Positions 1 to 8,900 are shown, counted from the first letter of the stretch. The stretch: 64,000 nt of DNA from Marinobacter nanhaiticus D15-8W (GCF_036511935.1 NZ_AP028878.1:620001-684000); one strand, 5' to 3'. Translations and numbers: made by a program. Notes: generated by a model not told the origin, from the sequence alone.

Positions 1-123
1 CGAGGGATTTCCGTGGCGTAGGGCTGTGGTACCAGGATTTCGCGCAGGTCAGCGACGACGAAGTCATTGGGATCCTCGCACGCGCCCGGCGGCCATAGCT
101 GGATGGAATTGCGCCCCCAGGGA
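1..123. other. unassigned window edge beyond rnz
   Basis: On the minus strand a reading frame with coding-like third-position bias is open from just after the rnz stop to the window edge and reads as a plausible protein fragment (it includes VVADLREILVPQPYATEIP). It has no ATG, GTG or TTG start in this stretch. Another minus-strand frame has an ATG at 67 preceded by GAGGA. I cannot choose between them. A downstream gene probably begins here and continues off the window. Confidence 0.25.
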
Positions 124-1104
124 TTATTCCTCGTCGTCGGGGGTGATACGCCTCAGGATCAAGTCCTTACCCAGCTCATAGTCGTCGAAATCCCGGGCCA
201 GCCAGAGGTTGCCCTTGTAAAACCTGCCGGCTTCGAACTCGATCTCATCGATATGTGGCGCACCGTGGTGGGAGAGTTGGTAGCGCGAGCTGAAGTGGGT
301 AAGGACCAGGTTGGGCAGCCTCACGGATTCCGCGAAGCGCGCGACCTGTTCGGCCGAGCTGTGCTGCGGTGCCGGTCCTACCCGGTTGGAGACCGCCTGG
401 GTGTAGGTGGATTCGTGGATCAGTACGTGAGCGTCGAGACAGGTCTCGCGTAGCAGTTCCGGCGAATCGTTATCACCACCGACCACAATACACCGGGGCT
501 CGCGGGTAATCGCCGTGTAGGCGTCGCTCTTGAGCACGCGGCCGTCGTTCAGAACCACGTCACGCCCGCGCTGGAGTTCACCCCACGCCGGTCCGGGCTC
601 CACATCGTCGAATTCCAACTGGTCAGTGAGCAGCTTGCGCTCCAGGTTCTTCTCCGTAAATCGAAAGGCCACGCAAGGCACCCGATGGGACAATGGTGCG
701 GTCGTCACCTCCACATACGCATCCGACCAGACCAAATCCGCCGCGCCCCACTCGAAAAACGCCAGTTCATAGCCCAATTGGGAATCGCAGGCCGCCAGCG
801 CCGTTTCCACAAACGCCCGAATCGGCGCCGGTGCGATCAATGGCAATGGCTCCGTCCGGCCGGACATTGACGCGCTGGCTAACAGACCGGGCAGTCCAAA
901 CGCATGATCCCCATGAACATGGGTAATAAAGATCGCTCGCAACTGGACCAGCGAATGCCGCGTATGCAGCAACTGGTGCTGGGTGCCTTCGCCGCAATCG
1001 ATCAGATACCAACCCCGGGGCCCGCCGTGCTGCAAGGCGAGGGCGGTGACATTGCGGATCTTGGTTGGGGTGCCGGCTGAGGTGCCGAGGAAAGTGAAGC
1101 GCAT
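124..1104 (-). CDS. rnz: ribonuclease Z (tRNA 3'-processing endonuclease)
   Basis: Predicted zinc-dependent endoribonuclease that trims the 3' end of tRNA precursors, especially those lacking an encoded CCA. The 326-aa length is normal for the short bacterial RNase Z/ElaC form. The N-terminus MRFTFLGTSAGTPT and the metal-binding motif HVHGDH (His62 to His67) are diagnostic of this metallo-beta-lactamase branch. A further conserved segment, GGDNDSPELL, supplies the later Asp ligand region, and LVLTHFSSRY carries the C-terminal metal His. The first ATG of the frame begins the family N-terminus directly, so the start is secure. It stands alone, divergent from the Hsp20 gene. Confidence 0.93.
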   Translation of the reverse strand: MRFTFLGTSAGTPTKIRNVTALALQHGGPRGWYLIDCGEGTQHQLLHTRHSLVQLRAIFITHVHGDHAFGLPGLLASASMSGRTEPLPLIAPAPIRAFVETALAACDSQLGYELAFFEWGAADLVWSDAYVEVTTAPLSHRVPCVAFRFTEKNLERKLLTDQLEFDDVEPGPAWGELQRGRDVVLNDGRVLKSDAYTAITREPRCIVVGGDNDSPELLRETCLDAHVLIHESTYTQAVSNRVGPAPQHSSAEQVARFAESVRLPNLVLTHFSSRYQLSHHGAPHIDEIEFEAGRFYKGNLWLARDFDDYELGKDLILRRITPDDEE

Positions 1105-1267
1105 GATATTCCCCTGGTTTCAAGCGCCTGCCGACGCGGTGGGTTTCCCGATTCCCATCCTCCCAAATTCCTGATCTGGATCAAGGTCCACGGCATCGGG
1201 GAGCATAGGATATTTTGTAAGCAAGGTGTTTTTTCGGCGAGAGCCGGTCACACAAGGAGGCAAGATC

Positions 1268-1720
1268 ATGAGTTCACTGATTCCGCATCGTGGTTCTGTT
1301 TTGGCCAGTTTTCAGGATGAGATTAATCGTCTATTTGGCGATCGCGGCCTGGGGTGGCCGTTTGAGGAAGGCGAAGCCTCCGGGCTGGCGGCAAACTGGA
1401 CGCCGGCTGTCGATATCAAGGAAGAGGAGAAGGAGTATATTGTCCGTGCGGATCTTCCGGGCGTCGATCCCAAGCAGATTGAGGTTTCCCTGGAGTCCGG
1501 GGTGTTGACCATTAAGGGCGAAAGGCAGGACGAGAAGAAGACAGAAGAGAACGGTTTCCACCGCGTTGAGCGCTTCAGCGGATCATTTTTCCGCCGCATA
1601 GCCCTACCTAAATCCACGGACGAAGACCAGGTGAAAGCCCGCGCAGTAAATGGCGTACTGGAAATTCATGTGCCCAAGGCTGAAGCCAAGGGCGCCAAGC
1701 GTATCGAGGTTGAAGCCTGA
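1268..1720 (+). CDS. Hsp20/alpha-crystallin small heat shock protein
   Basis: Small heat shock protein of 150 aa, an ATP-independent holdase that binds unfolding proteins. The alpha-crystallin domain spans roughly residues 45-145 and includes the conserved beta-strand segments EYIVRADLPGVDPKQIEVSL and GVLTIKGER. The IxI-type tail appears as LEIHVPK. The frame is open further upstream, but ATG 1268 is preceded by a strong AGGAGG at 1255-1260 and gives the usual family N-terminus (MSSLIPHRGSVLASFQDEINRLF). It is followed by a perfect 13-bp hairpin. I did not identify a clear heat-shock sigma promoter upstream. Confidence 0.93.
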   Translation: MSSLIPHRGSVLASFQDEINRLFGDRGLGWPFEEGEASGLAANWTPAVDIKEEEKEYIVRADLPGVDPKQIEVSLESGVLTIKGERQDEKKTEENGFHRVERFSGSFFRRIALPKSTDEDQVKARAVNGVLEIHVPKAEAKGAKRIEVEA

Positions 1721-1722
1721 TA

Positions 1723-1755
1723 CGCCCGGGCGGAGCGACTAACTCCGCCCGGGCG
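1723..1755. terminator. bidirectional terminator hairpin
   Basis: Perfect 13-bp inverted repeat (CGCCCGGGCGGAG with its complement, arms 1723-1735 and 1743-1755) with a 7-nt loop, located between the convergent Hsp20 and patatin genes. The T-tract is weak on both sides, so it may act as a transcript-end stabiliser as much as a terminator. Confidence 0.6.
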
Positions 1756-1762
1756 CTGTTTC

Positions 1763-3241
1763 TCACGAAGCCGCCTTCTCCGCCTGATACCGCTCCCTTC
1801 CAGCACGTTCTTTCAACCTTTCGATACATTCCTTGAACGTCCGACTGATCAGCGTCTGATCTTCAACCATCGCCATCATCGGCCAGGTGGCCTGTTCGCC
1901 GATACGGATGTACATGTCCAGGTCGGCGTCGGTGGGATTGGCGAGTACCTTGCGGTAGAGCGTCGGTTTGAACGGGAACTGGATGTTGATGTCTCCCAGA
2001 TAGGACTGGGTGGCCATGGCGTGAGCCTGTTCGATCAAGGGGCGAACCACGGAAGACGACCAGGTGTTACGGGTCAGTTCTAGCATTGTGGCCACATGGG
2101 CATGGACGATCGACGAGGCGGCTTGTCGCAGGGAGGCGCGGTAACCCCGTTCAAAGTGATGGCTGATGAACGGTAATACGTGCGGATTGGCCTGGCTGAC
2201 GATGGTTTTGTTGACGTTGTGCAGGCGCGCCATGCGCATGTGGGGCAGGTCGCCCTGGACGCTGCCATCGATCCAGCGTTCGGTGGGCATGTAGGGTGTT
2301 TCGCCTTTACCGTCACCGGAATGGTCGCGGGCCTGCAAGGACACCGAAGGGAAGATGCCCGGCACCGCACAGGAGGCCAGCACGGCGGAATCGATCGTGA
2401 CGTTCGGTGACGCCAATTCATTCAGCAGGCGCGGCTTCTGCCTTGTACGAGTCGGCGATACGGAGATGTTCAGGGTGCGACCGCTATGCTCGAAGGCCTC
2501 CCGGAAGCTTCGGGTGCCGACGTTGGTGCGGATGTGTTCATGAAGCTGGGTCTGATCCATGGCGTAGCCTTTACGCCGGATCTCGCCGAGCGACAGCCAG
2601 CGCAGGGCATCCCGGTGCACCTGGTCGGGGTTCTCGAAGAATTCTTCCAGTTCCGTATCGTTGCGGCTGCACACGCTTGCGGCGATGATGGCGCCCATGC
2701 TCGAGCCGGCGATGACGTCCGGCAGCAGGTCCTGGCGCCAGAGCGCGCGGGTGACACCAAGATGGTAGATGCCGAAGGCGGCGCCACCACTGAGCATCAG
2801 GGCCGGGTGACCGAAGACCTTCTCGGCCTGGCGGAACATCTGCAGTTTTTCCTCTGCGGAGACCCGTGGTTGCTTCTGGTCGCAGATGTAGTTCATCCCG
2901 AGACGGACTTCGGCGAGAAATTCGGAGACCACCAGCTTGGTGCCCGTGCGGGCGACGGCGTAGAGATCGGGGTTGGAGAGTTCGCCCAGGTGGCGGTACA
3001 GGCTTTCCTGAAGCACGCGGGTCAGGGCCGCGGTCTGGCCCTGCTGGCGGTACTTTCGCATCAACTGGATATGCTCACGGATCAGCGATTCGTGCAGCAT
3101 CTCCGTCTCGCCTTCCTGGCGCCAATCGAGCACGCCATCGAGCTCATCCAGTTTTTCGGCGGTCTCGCGCCACTGCTCGAAGGACTGGGCTTCGACCAGT
3201 TGGCGTTTAAGCTGTCTGCGTACTTTCGCTTTAGTATTCAT
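1763..3241 (-). CDS. patatin-like phospholipase with DUF3336 N-terminus
   Basis: Predicted acyl hydrolase of 492 aa. The patatin core begins near residue 146 with the glycine-rich oxyanion loop (LSGGAAFGIYHLG). It contains the nucleophile elbow GSSMG (Ser181) and the dyad aspartate in WIDGSVQGD (Asp325). The N-terminal 140 residues match the DUF3336 region found on triacylglycerol-lipase-like patatins and plant/yeast SDP1/TGL homologues. In marine hydrocarbonoclastic bacteria such proteins are thought to act on storage lipids or phospholipids; that substrate is inference. A GTG nine bases further upstream is also in frame, but ATG 3241 gives the more usual start. Confidence 0.85.
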   Translation of the reverse strand: MNTKAKVRRQLKRQLVEAQSFEQWRETAEKLDELDGVLDWRQEGETEMLHESLIREHIQLMRKYRQQGQTAALTRVLQESLYRHLGELSNPDLYAVARTGTKLVVSEFLAEVRLGMNYICDQKQPRVSAEEKLQMFRQAEKVFGHPALMLSGGAAFGIYHLGVTRALWRQDLLPDVIAGSSMGAIIAASVCSRNDTELEEFFENPDQVHRDALRWLSLGEIRRKGYAMDQTQLHEHIRTNVGTRSFREAFEHSGRTLNISVSPTRTRQKPRLLNELASPNVTIDSAVLASCAVPGIFPSVSLQARDHSGDGKGETPYMPTERWIDGSVQGDLPHMRMARLHNVNKTIVSQANPHVLPFISHHFERGYRASLRQAASSIVHAHVATMLELTRNTWSSSVVRPLIEQAHAMATQSYLGDINIQFPFKPTLYRKVLANPTDADLDMYIRIGEQATWPMMAMVEDQTLISRTFKECIERLKERAGRERYQAEKAAS

Positions 3242-3282
3242 TAGGAACACGATAGCTCAAGCCACGCGATTGAGGTAGGGGG

Positions 3283-3918
3283 TCAGGTGCCCAGTCGACG
3301 CCAGGCGGAAACGTAGGCATCTGCATTTTCACGCAGTGACCGCGCATCCTGCCCCGGTTTGTAGAGGCCTGAGCCCAGCCCAAAACCTTTGGCGCCGGCA
3401 TGGGCGAAGGTCGCCAGGTTGTCCGGCGTGACGCCGCCGGTGGGTGCGACGATTGTTCCCCTAGGCAGCACCGAAAGCAGGGCCTTGATTCCTGATGGGC
3501 CGACCAGCTCTGCGGGAAAGATTTTCAGGGCTTCGGCGCCGGCCTTGAACGCCCCGAAGGCTTCGGTCGGTGTCATGACGCCGGGCAGCACGTCCATGCC
3601 CGCCTCCACACCTGCGCTAATAATTTCCGGATCGGCGTGGGGCATGACCATCAATTGCCCGCCCGCGTGTTTGAGCTTCTCGACGTCGTCGACACCGGTT
3701 ACGGTGCCGGCGCCGATCAGCGCCTGATCGCCAAACCGTTCGGCCAGCGCCGCGATGCTCCCGAACGGATCGGGCGAGTTCAGCGGAACCTCGATCAGGC
3801 GGAAACCGGCATCGATCAGTTCGCTGCCCAGTTCGATAGCTTCGTCTGGGCGAATGCCGCGGAGTATGGCGACCAGGGGCATCTCTTCAAAGTAACGGGT
3901 GAACGCGGTGCTCGGCAT
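3283..3918 (-). CDS. dgoA: 2-dehydro-3-deoxy-6-phosphogalactonate aldolase
   Basis: Class I aldolase of the KDPG/KDPGal family, 211 aa. It cleaves 2-keto-3-deoxy-6-phosphogalactonate to pyruvate and glyceraldehyde 3-phosphate. Family features are VAILRGIRPDEA near the start, the catalytic Glu in LIEVPLNSP, GAGTVT, and the Schiff-base lysine in ALKIFPAE. The wording LRGI and EVPLNSP resembles DgoA more than Eda. It is the last gene of a tight leftward operon after the dehydratase and dgoK; the kinase immediately upstream makes its phosphorylated substrate. Confidence 0.9.
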   Translation of the reverse strand: MPSTAFTRYFEEMPLVAILRGIRPDEAIELGSELIDAGFRLIEVPLNSPDPFGSIAALAERFGDQALIGAGTVTGVDDVEKLKHAGGQLMVMPHADPEIISAGVEAGMDVLPGVMTPTEAFGAFKAGAEALKIFPAELVGPSGIKALLSVLPRGTIVAPTGGVTPDNLATFAHAGAKGFGLGSGLYKPGQDARSLRENADAYVSAWRRLGT

Positions 3919-3933
3919 GGTGGTGTCCTGTGA

Positions 3934-4872
3934 TCAGTTCCGGATAAGGTCGGCGCGGCGCGCGATATGATGCATGCCGGTGGTGGCCGCGGTGTCTCCG
4001 TCCACGCGCCGGGTATCGATACCTCGCATGTCGAGGGCCTCGGCGTAGAGGGCCGTTAACTGGCTGTTTGCGATCAGCGTGACTGTACCTTGCGGCTTCA
4101 GCACATCCACCATGGCGCGGACTTCCGAGCCAATGAGCAGGCCTGACAGATAGGCAGCGGAAACATTCGGCGGCATATCGCCAATCAACACTTCGGTGCG
4201 CGTGCTGAAGAGGTGGTGTAGTAAACCGCCGGGCTGGTCGGCGTGCTCAAGGCCCTGGCGGAAGGCTTGCGGATCGTGGCTGCCTTGGTTGGCGTAGCGC
4301 TTCAGCAGGGTATGGCTGCATAGCGCGGCGTAGACATCGCCGGTCATGCAGGTGCTGAAGGCGGTTACTCTACGCCCATCCAGCGTCACCCATTTGGAGT
4401 GGGTGCCTGGCAGGCAGACTGTTTGCGCCTCGGCATCTGTTTGCTGGAGCGCGCCGAGGATCTGTATTTCCTCACCACGCATGACATCGTGGGCGCCGGA
4501 GATCGAGCGCCCGCGCAGGCCCGGTACGATATACCCGCGCCGGCCGTGCTCAAGATCGGGAATGGGCGCCAAGGCCTCTGCAATATCGTCGAGGCTCGCG
4601 GGACATTCCAGATAGGGCACCTCCACCAGACCATCGGCACTACCGATCATGCCGGCCATCAGGATAGGGGCATCGGGTAGCGTCGCGAGCCAGGGTTCCA
4701 GCAGATCGGTAAGTGTCGCGGCCAACGCAGGCTTCTCCAGTTGGAGCATACCCTTCGGCGCCTGGATGCGATCAAGGGCCGCACCAGAAGCGTCGAGCAA
4801 CGCTGCGCGGAAATTGCTGGTGCCCCAATCGACGGTGATCAGTTTGCCGTCCGCGATGCCCTCGCTGGTCAT
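3934..4872 (-). CDS. dgoK: 2-dehydro-3-deoxygalactonokinase
   Basis: Sugar-acid kinase of 312 aa that phosphorylates 2-keto-3-deoxygalactonate at C6 before aldol cleavage. The N-terminus ITVDWGTSNFRAALLD is the ASKHA-type phosphate-binding turn typical of DgoK. LPGTHSKWVTLDG and FSTCMTGDVYAAL are conserved family blocks. It starts 1 nt after the stop of the dehydratase and ends 15 nt before dgoA, so the three genes are almost certainly cotranscribed. Confidence 0.92.
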   Translation of the reverse strand: MTSEGIADGKLITVDWGTSNFRAALLDASGAALDRIQAPKGMLQLEKPALAATLTDLLEPWLATLPDAPILMAGMIGSADGLVEVPYLECPASLDDIAEALAPIPDLEHGRRGYIVPGLRGRSISGAHDVMRGEEIQILGALQQTDAEAQTVCLPGTHSKWVTLDGRRVTAFSTCMTGDVYAALCSHTLLKRYANQGSHDPQAFRQGLEHADQPGGLLHHLFSTRTEVLIGDMPPNVSAAYLSGLLIGSEVRAMVDVLKPQGTVTLIANSQLTALYAEALDMRGIDTRRVDGDTAATTGMHHIARRADLIRN

Positions 4873-4873
4873 A

Positions 4874-6601
4874 TCAGTGGGACTCCCGCGTCACGACGTG
4901 ACCGCTGCCGCCGACCAGGAAGTCCAGGTCCGCGCCTTGGTCTGCCTGCAGCACGTGGTCGATATAGAGTCGATAGTAGCCTCGGGCGTGGGGCGTTTCC
5001 GGTGCTTCCCATTCGGTCTGGCGTTTGATCAGTTCGTCCGGTGGGATATCCAGGTGCAGTTGGCGGGCTTCCACATCCAGTTCGATCCAGTCGCCGTTCC
5101 GGACCAGGGCCAGCGGGCCGCCCTCGTTGGCTTCCGGCGAGATGTGCAGCACGACCGTGCCGAAGGCGGTGCCGCTCATTCGGGCATCTGACAGGCGGAC
5201 CATATCGGTGATGCCTTTCTCCAGCAGCTTACGTGGCAGCGGCATGTTGCCGACTTCGGGCATGCCCGGATAGCCCTTGGGGCCGCAGCCCTTGAGCACC
5301 AGGATGGAGTTTTCGTCCACATCCAGGTCGGGAGCGTCGACGCGGGCCTTGAAGTCCTCGATGGTCTCGAACACCACGGCTTTGCCACGGTGCTTGAGTA
5401 AGGGTTCACTCGCGGCTGAAGGCTTGATAATGGCGCCGTTGGGGCAGAGGTTGCCCTTGAGTACGGCTATGCCGGCAGCCGGGCGGACTGGATTGTCCAT
5501 CGGGCGAATGACGTCATCATCGAAGCATTCCACCTCATCCAGCGCTTCGCCGATCGCGCCGCCTGAGATGCTCGGGGCGTCGAGGTGTAACTGGTCCGAC
5601 AGACGCTTCAGTACCACCGGTACACCGCCGTTGTAGTGGAAGTCTTCCATCAGGTACTTGCCCGAGGGCATCAGGTTCACCAGCAACGGAATTTCCCGAC
5701 CCAGGCGATCGAAGTCTTCCAGGGTCAGGTCGACGCCCAGCCTTCCGGCCATGGCCAATAGATGAACAACGGCGTTGGTGGAGCCACCGATGGCGGCGTT
5801 TACCTTGATGGCATTCTCGAAGGCTTCGCGGGTGAGGACTTTGGAGATCGTCAGGTCTTCGTGGACCATCTCGACCAGTCGCCTACCCGTGAGATGGGCA
5901 AGGACGCGGCGCCGCGAATCCACTGCGGGAAGCGTACCGTTCAAAGGCAGGGCCAAGCCCATGGCTTCCATCAACGAGGCCATGGTGGAGGCGGTGCCCA
6001 TGGTCATGCAGGTGCCGACGCTGCGGGACATGCAGCTTTCCGCATTGAGGAATTCCGGCAGGCTCATGGTGCCCGCGCGCACCTGTTCGCTGAACTTCCA
6101 GACGTCGGTACCGGAGCCGATATCGCGGCCGCGGTACTTGCCGTTAAGCATCGGGCCGGAAGAGATGACCGCCGTGGGCAGGTTGACGCTGGCCGCACCC
6201 ATCACCTGGCCAGGCGTGGTCTTGTCGCAACCGCCCAGCAGTACCACGCCGTCCAGCGGGTTGGCGCGGATCGATTCCTCTACCTCCATGCTCAGCAAAT
6301 TGCGGAACAGCATGGCGGTGGGGCGCATCTGGGTTTCGCCGAGGGACATGGCGGGGAATTCCAGCGGCACGCCACCGGCCTCCCAGACGCCTCTCTTGAC
6401 GAATTCGGCAATGTCGCGGAGGTGTGAGTTGCAGGGGGTGATCTCAGACCAGGTATTGCAGATCCCGATCACCGGGCGACCGTCGAACGCGTGGTCCGGG
6501 AACCCCTGACTCTTCATCCAGCTGCGGTGGATAAACCCGTCGCGGTCCAGCTTGCCGTACCACTGCTGGCTGCGAAGCTTACGGTCTTTGTTGCTGCTCA
6601 A
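4874..6601 (-). CDS. IlvD/Edd family sugar-acid dehydratase
   Basis: Fe-S dependent dehydratase of 575 aa that removes water from an aldonic acid to give the 2-keto-3-deoxy acid. Conserved cysteine-bearing blocks are visible: CNTWSEITPCNSHL, GGCDKTTPG and SVGTCMTMGTASTM. Length and sequence fit the L-arabinonate/pentonate-hexonate group rather than IlvD (about 610 aa) or the enolase-type DgoD. Because dgoK and dgoA follow directly, the physiological substrate is most likely D-galactonate or a related acid such as L-arabinonate or D-fuconate; this is inferred from context. It is the first gene of the operon, facing the IclR-type operators. Confidence 0.88.
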   Translation of the reverse strand: MSSNKDRKLRSQQWYGKLDRDGFIHRSWMKSQGFPDHAFDGRPVIGICNTWSEITPCNSHLRDIAEFVKRGVWEAGGVPLEFPAMSLGETQMRPTAMLFRNLLSMEVEESIRANPLDGVVLLGGCDKTTPGQVMGAASVNLPTAVISSGPMLNGKYRGRDIGSGTDVWKFSEQVRAGTMSLPEFLNAESCMSRSVGTCMTMGTASTMASLMEAMGLALPLNGTLPAVDSRRRVLAHLTGRRLVEMVHEDLTISKVLTREAFENAIKVNAAIGGSTNAVVHLLAMAGRLGVDLTLEDFDRLGREIPLLVNLMPSGKYLMEDFHYNGGVPVVLKRLSDQLHLDAPSISGGAIGEALDEVECFDDDVIRPMDNPVRPAAGIAVLKGNLCPNGAIIKPSAASEPLLKHRGKAVVFETIEDFKARVDAPDLDVDENSILVLKGCGPKGYPGMPEVGNMPLPRKLLEKGITDMVRLSDARMSGTAFGTVVLHISPEANEGGPLALVRNGDWIELDVEARQLHLDIPPDELIKRQTEWEAPETPHARGYYRLYIDHVLQADQGADLDFLVGGSGHVVTRESH

Positions 6602-6691
6602 CTCGTTCTCTCCAGTGTTCGGTTTAAGCCCCTTATTGAAATGGGTGCTGATCGTTCAGAATGTCTCATTCTGACCGGATGCCTGGCCACG

Positions 6692-6723
6692 TCTTCACTT
6701 CAAGTCATATCTTCACTTCAAGT
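6692..6723 (+). repeat. 14-bp direct repeat in sugar-acid promoter
   Basis: TCTTCACTTCAAGT occurs twice, at 6692-6705 and 6710-6723, an 18-bp period, between the dehydratase start and the palindromic operators. The spacing is not a whole number of helical turns. It could be a second regulator site or a simple duplication. Confidence 0.6.
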
Positions 6724-6775
6724 GTAGCGGTCAGGTCGGTAATGATCTGGCGGGAACCAACAAGATCTGCATGAA

Positions 6776-6812
6776 GTTCCATATTATGGAACTCAAGTTC
6801 CACATATGGATC
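6776..6812. promoter_or_regulatory. IclR-type operators, dehydratase-proximal pair
   Basis: A perfect 17-bp palindrome, GTTCCATATTATGGAAC (6776-6792), is followed 4 bp later by a second, partly degenerate copy, GTTCCACATATGGATC (6797-6812). IclR/KdgR proteins typically bind such TTCCA/TGGAA palindromes. The site lies upstream of the leftward dehydratase operon, within the 372-bp divergent region 6602-6973. Confidence 0.75.
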
Positions 6813-6905
6813 AGTTTGATGTTTAGTTTGATCGGGTGTCAAGCGGGGTCTTTTGTAACAAGGTTGATACATTAGCCCGTTTCCTTGACCTGGGCAAAAT
6901 GATGG

Positions 6906-6942
6906 GTCCATATTGTGGAACTTTAATCCTCCATATCGGAAC
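6906..6942. promoter_or_regulatory. IclR-type operators, regulator-proximal pair
   Basis: GTCCATATTGTGGAAC (6906-6921) and TCCATATCGGAAC (6930-6942) are imperfect relatives of the palindrome at 6776. They lie immediately in front of the iclR gene, as expected for autoregulation and for control of both divergent units by one protein. Confidence 0.65.
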
Positions 6943-6973
6943 GATCTGGTAGTTTTCAGGAAGGAGTGTATGG

Positions 6974-7753
6974 ATGTCGTCGATAGATAAGGCGATTCAA
7001 GTGCTTGAGGCGGTCTGTGATAGCGCGGAGCCAGTTCGGTTCACCGATCTGGTGGCGAGCCTCAATCTGCCCAAATCGACGGCTCATCGGTTATTGACCA
7101 CACTGCTGGAACAGGGCCTGGTTCGCTATGACCGGGAGGAGCAGCGTTATACGCCGGGTTACCGGCTGCTGACGCTGGCCCAGAGAACCTGGTCAGGCCT
7201 GGAGATTCCGCGCGCGGCAAAGGATTACATGCAGCGCCTGCTGCATGAGGCGGGCGAAACCGTGCACCTGGCGGTAGTCGACGGTAATGAGATTATCTAC
7301 GTCGATAAGCTGGAAAGTCCGAAGACCGTGCGCCTGTATTCGGCGATCGGCAAACGCGGACCGATGTACTGTACCGGCGTAGGCAAGGCAATCCTGGCCT
7401 ACCTGAGTCCCGAACGGCAGGACGAGATCATCGCCCAGACGGCTTTCCAGCGGCATACGGCGCATACGCTTGCCGATGCCCGCGCTTTACGCCAGGCGTT
7501 GGCCGATATTCGGGTACGGGGTTGCGCGCTGGACATGGAAGAGCACGAAGAGGGCATTCGCTGTGTGGCAGCGCCGATCTTCAATTTCCGCGGTGATGTG
7601 GTGGCGGGTATCAGCGTCACCTCGGTGACCTCGCGCATGACGAACACGCGACTGCAGGACTTGCAGCCGTTGGTCTTGGAGATTGCCCGGGGAATTTCCC
7701 GGGAACTGGGCTTCATGCCCAACAACGACGGCCCGGGCCGAACGGCGGGCTGA
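6974..7753 (+). CDS. IclR/KdgR family transcriptional regulator
   Basis: Regulator of 259 aa. An N-terminal winged helix-turn-helix spans residues about 4-65 (VRFTDLVASLNLPKSTAHRLLTTL). The C-terminal IclR effector domain has the conserved blocks VHLAVVDGNEIIYVDK, GKAILAYL, GCALDMEEHEEGIRCVAAPI and AGISVTS. It probably senses a sugar-acid intermediate and represses or activates the flanking dgo-like operon and its own operon through the four operator copies in 6776-6942. The start is preceded by GGAAGGAG. Confidence 0.92.
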   Translation: MSSIDKAIQVLEAVCDSAEPVRFTDLVASLNLPKSTAHRLLTTLLEQGLVRYDREEQRYTPGYRLLTLAQRTWSGLEIPRAAKDYMQRLLHEAGETVHLAVVDGNEIIYVDKLESPKTVRLYSAIGKRGPMYCTGVGKAILAYLSPERQDEIIAQTAFQRHTAHTLADARALRQALADIRVRGCALDMEEHEEGIRCVAAPIFNFRGDVVAGISVTSVTSRMTNTRLQDLQPLVLEIARGISRELGFMPNNDGPGRTAG

Positions 7754-7787
7754 CCAATACAAGAACAACCGCGGTTAGGGGGAATGG

Positions 7788-8674
7788 ATGAACTTCCGGC
7801 CAATCAGCAACGACCGCTTCATCCTGGGCGAAGGGCCTCACTGGGACGGAGCAAAGCAGGAACTACTCTGGGTGGATATCGCCGGGCAAATTGCCTACGC
7901 CTGGCATCCCGATACCGACCGGCTTCGTCGCTGGGCGTTCGATCAGCCGGTCAGCGCCATCGTGCCGCGGACCAACGGGCACTATCTGGTGGCCACAGGC
8001 CGCGGTGCCTACGACCTCGATCCCGAGACGAGCCGGTTGACCCCGGTCGCCGAGCCGGCCGAAGAACATCCCCGCAACCGTACCAACGAGGCCCGCGTCG
8101 ATCCCCGTGGCCGTTTCTGGCTGGCCTCCATGGAAAACAATATCGGCCCTAACGCCGAGAGCCTCCCCGTCGACAAGAGCACCGGCATGCTTTGGTGCAT
8201 CGATACCGACCAGAGCCTGCGGCAGGTGGAGTCGGAGATCGGCATCAGTAACAGCCTGGTGTGGAGCCCGAACCACAAGCAGATGTATTTCGCCGATACC
8301 CTCAAGAGCGTCATCTGGGTCTACGACTGGGATGCGGATAGCGGGCATGCGTCCAATCGCCGCGTCTTTGCGGATACCCAGGGCTACGGCAACCCGGACG
8401 GCTCGGCGATGGACGAGGAAGGTTGCCTCTGGAACGCCCGCTGGGGCGCCGGCTGCATTATCCGTTACCGGCCGGATGGCGTATCGATCGCATTATCGAT
8501 GTACCCGCCCGATGCCCCAGCAGCTGTGTATTCGGCGGGGAGGATCGGCGCACCCTGTATGTCACCACCGCGCACTTCGGCCTGGATTCGGCGGAACGCG
8601 GTGAGTTGGATGGGGCCCTGCTTGTGGCCCGAACCGATGTCACCGGCCAGGCCTGTTCTCCGTTCGCCGGCTGA
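7788..8674 (+). pseudogene. SMP-30/gluconolactonase-like lactonase, frameshifted
   Basis: Predicted sugar lactonase (six-bladed propeller) that would open an aldonolactone to feed the neighbouring dehydratase. The N-terminal 230 codons keep the family metal-site blocks: LGEGPHWDG, RTNEARVDPRGRFWLASM, ISNSLVWSPN and GNPDGSAMDEEG. Near 8480 the homologous reading jumps by one base. The expected C-terminus (RIIDVPARCPSSCVFGG, then TLYVTTAHFGLD, ending at TGA 8672-8674) is in another frame, consistent with loss of one C after GATGGC. Read without correction, the ORF runs on to 8813 with an unrelated tail. It is either a recent loss or an assembly error. Confidence 0.85.
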
Positions 8675-8734
8675 CATACACCCAGAAGGGCGCGTCTTAT
8701 GTCTGCGGCTATCGCGCCCGGTGCCAATAACTAA

Positions 8735-8876
8735 CGAGCGTCTGACAAAGTTCGGGCTGTGGATGAAACGCAAGGCGCACGGAGCGCAAGATACGAGGCA
8801 TACCTACTGGTAGACGAGTATCTGAGCACCGAGCAACGCAGTGATTCGCCGCAGAACGGGCTTTGCCAGACGCTCG
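8735..8876. repeat. MITE-like element with imperfect inverted ends
   Basis: The ends CGAGCGTCTGACAAAGTTCG (8735-8754) and CGGGCTTTGCCAGACGCTCG (8857-8876) are inverted repeats matching at about 17 of 20 positions. The similarity continues inward more weakly (GCAAGGCG on one side, GAGCAACGC on the other), giving a roughly palindromic 142-bp unit with no gene. It resembles short non-autonomous dispersed elements common in marine gammaproteobacteria. It sits between the frameshifted lactonase and the symporter gene. Confidence 0.65.
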
Positions 8877-8900
8877 CCAACGCATCAACAAGGACAATGT

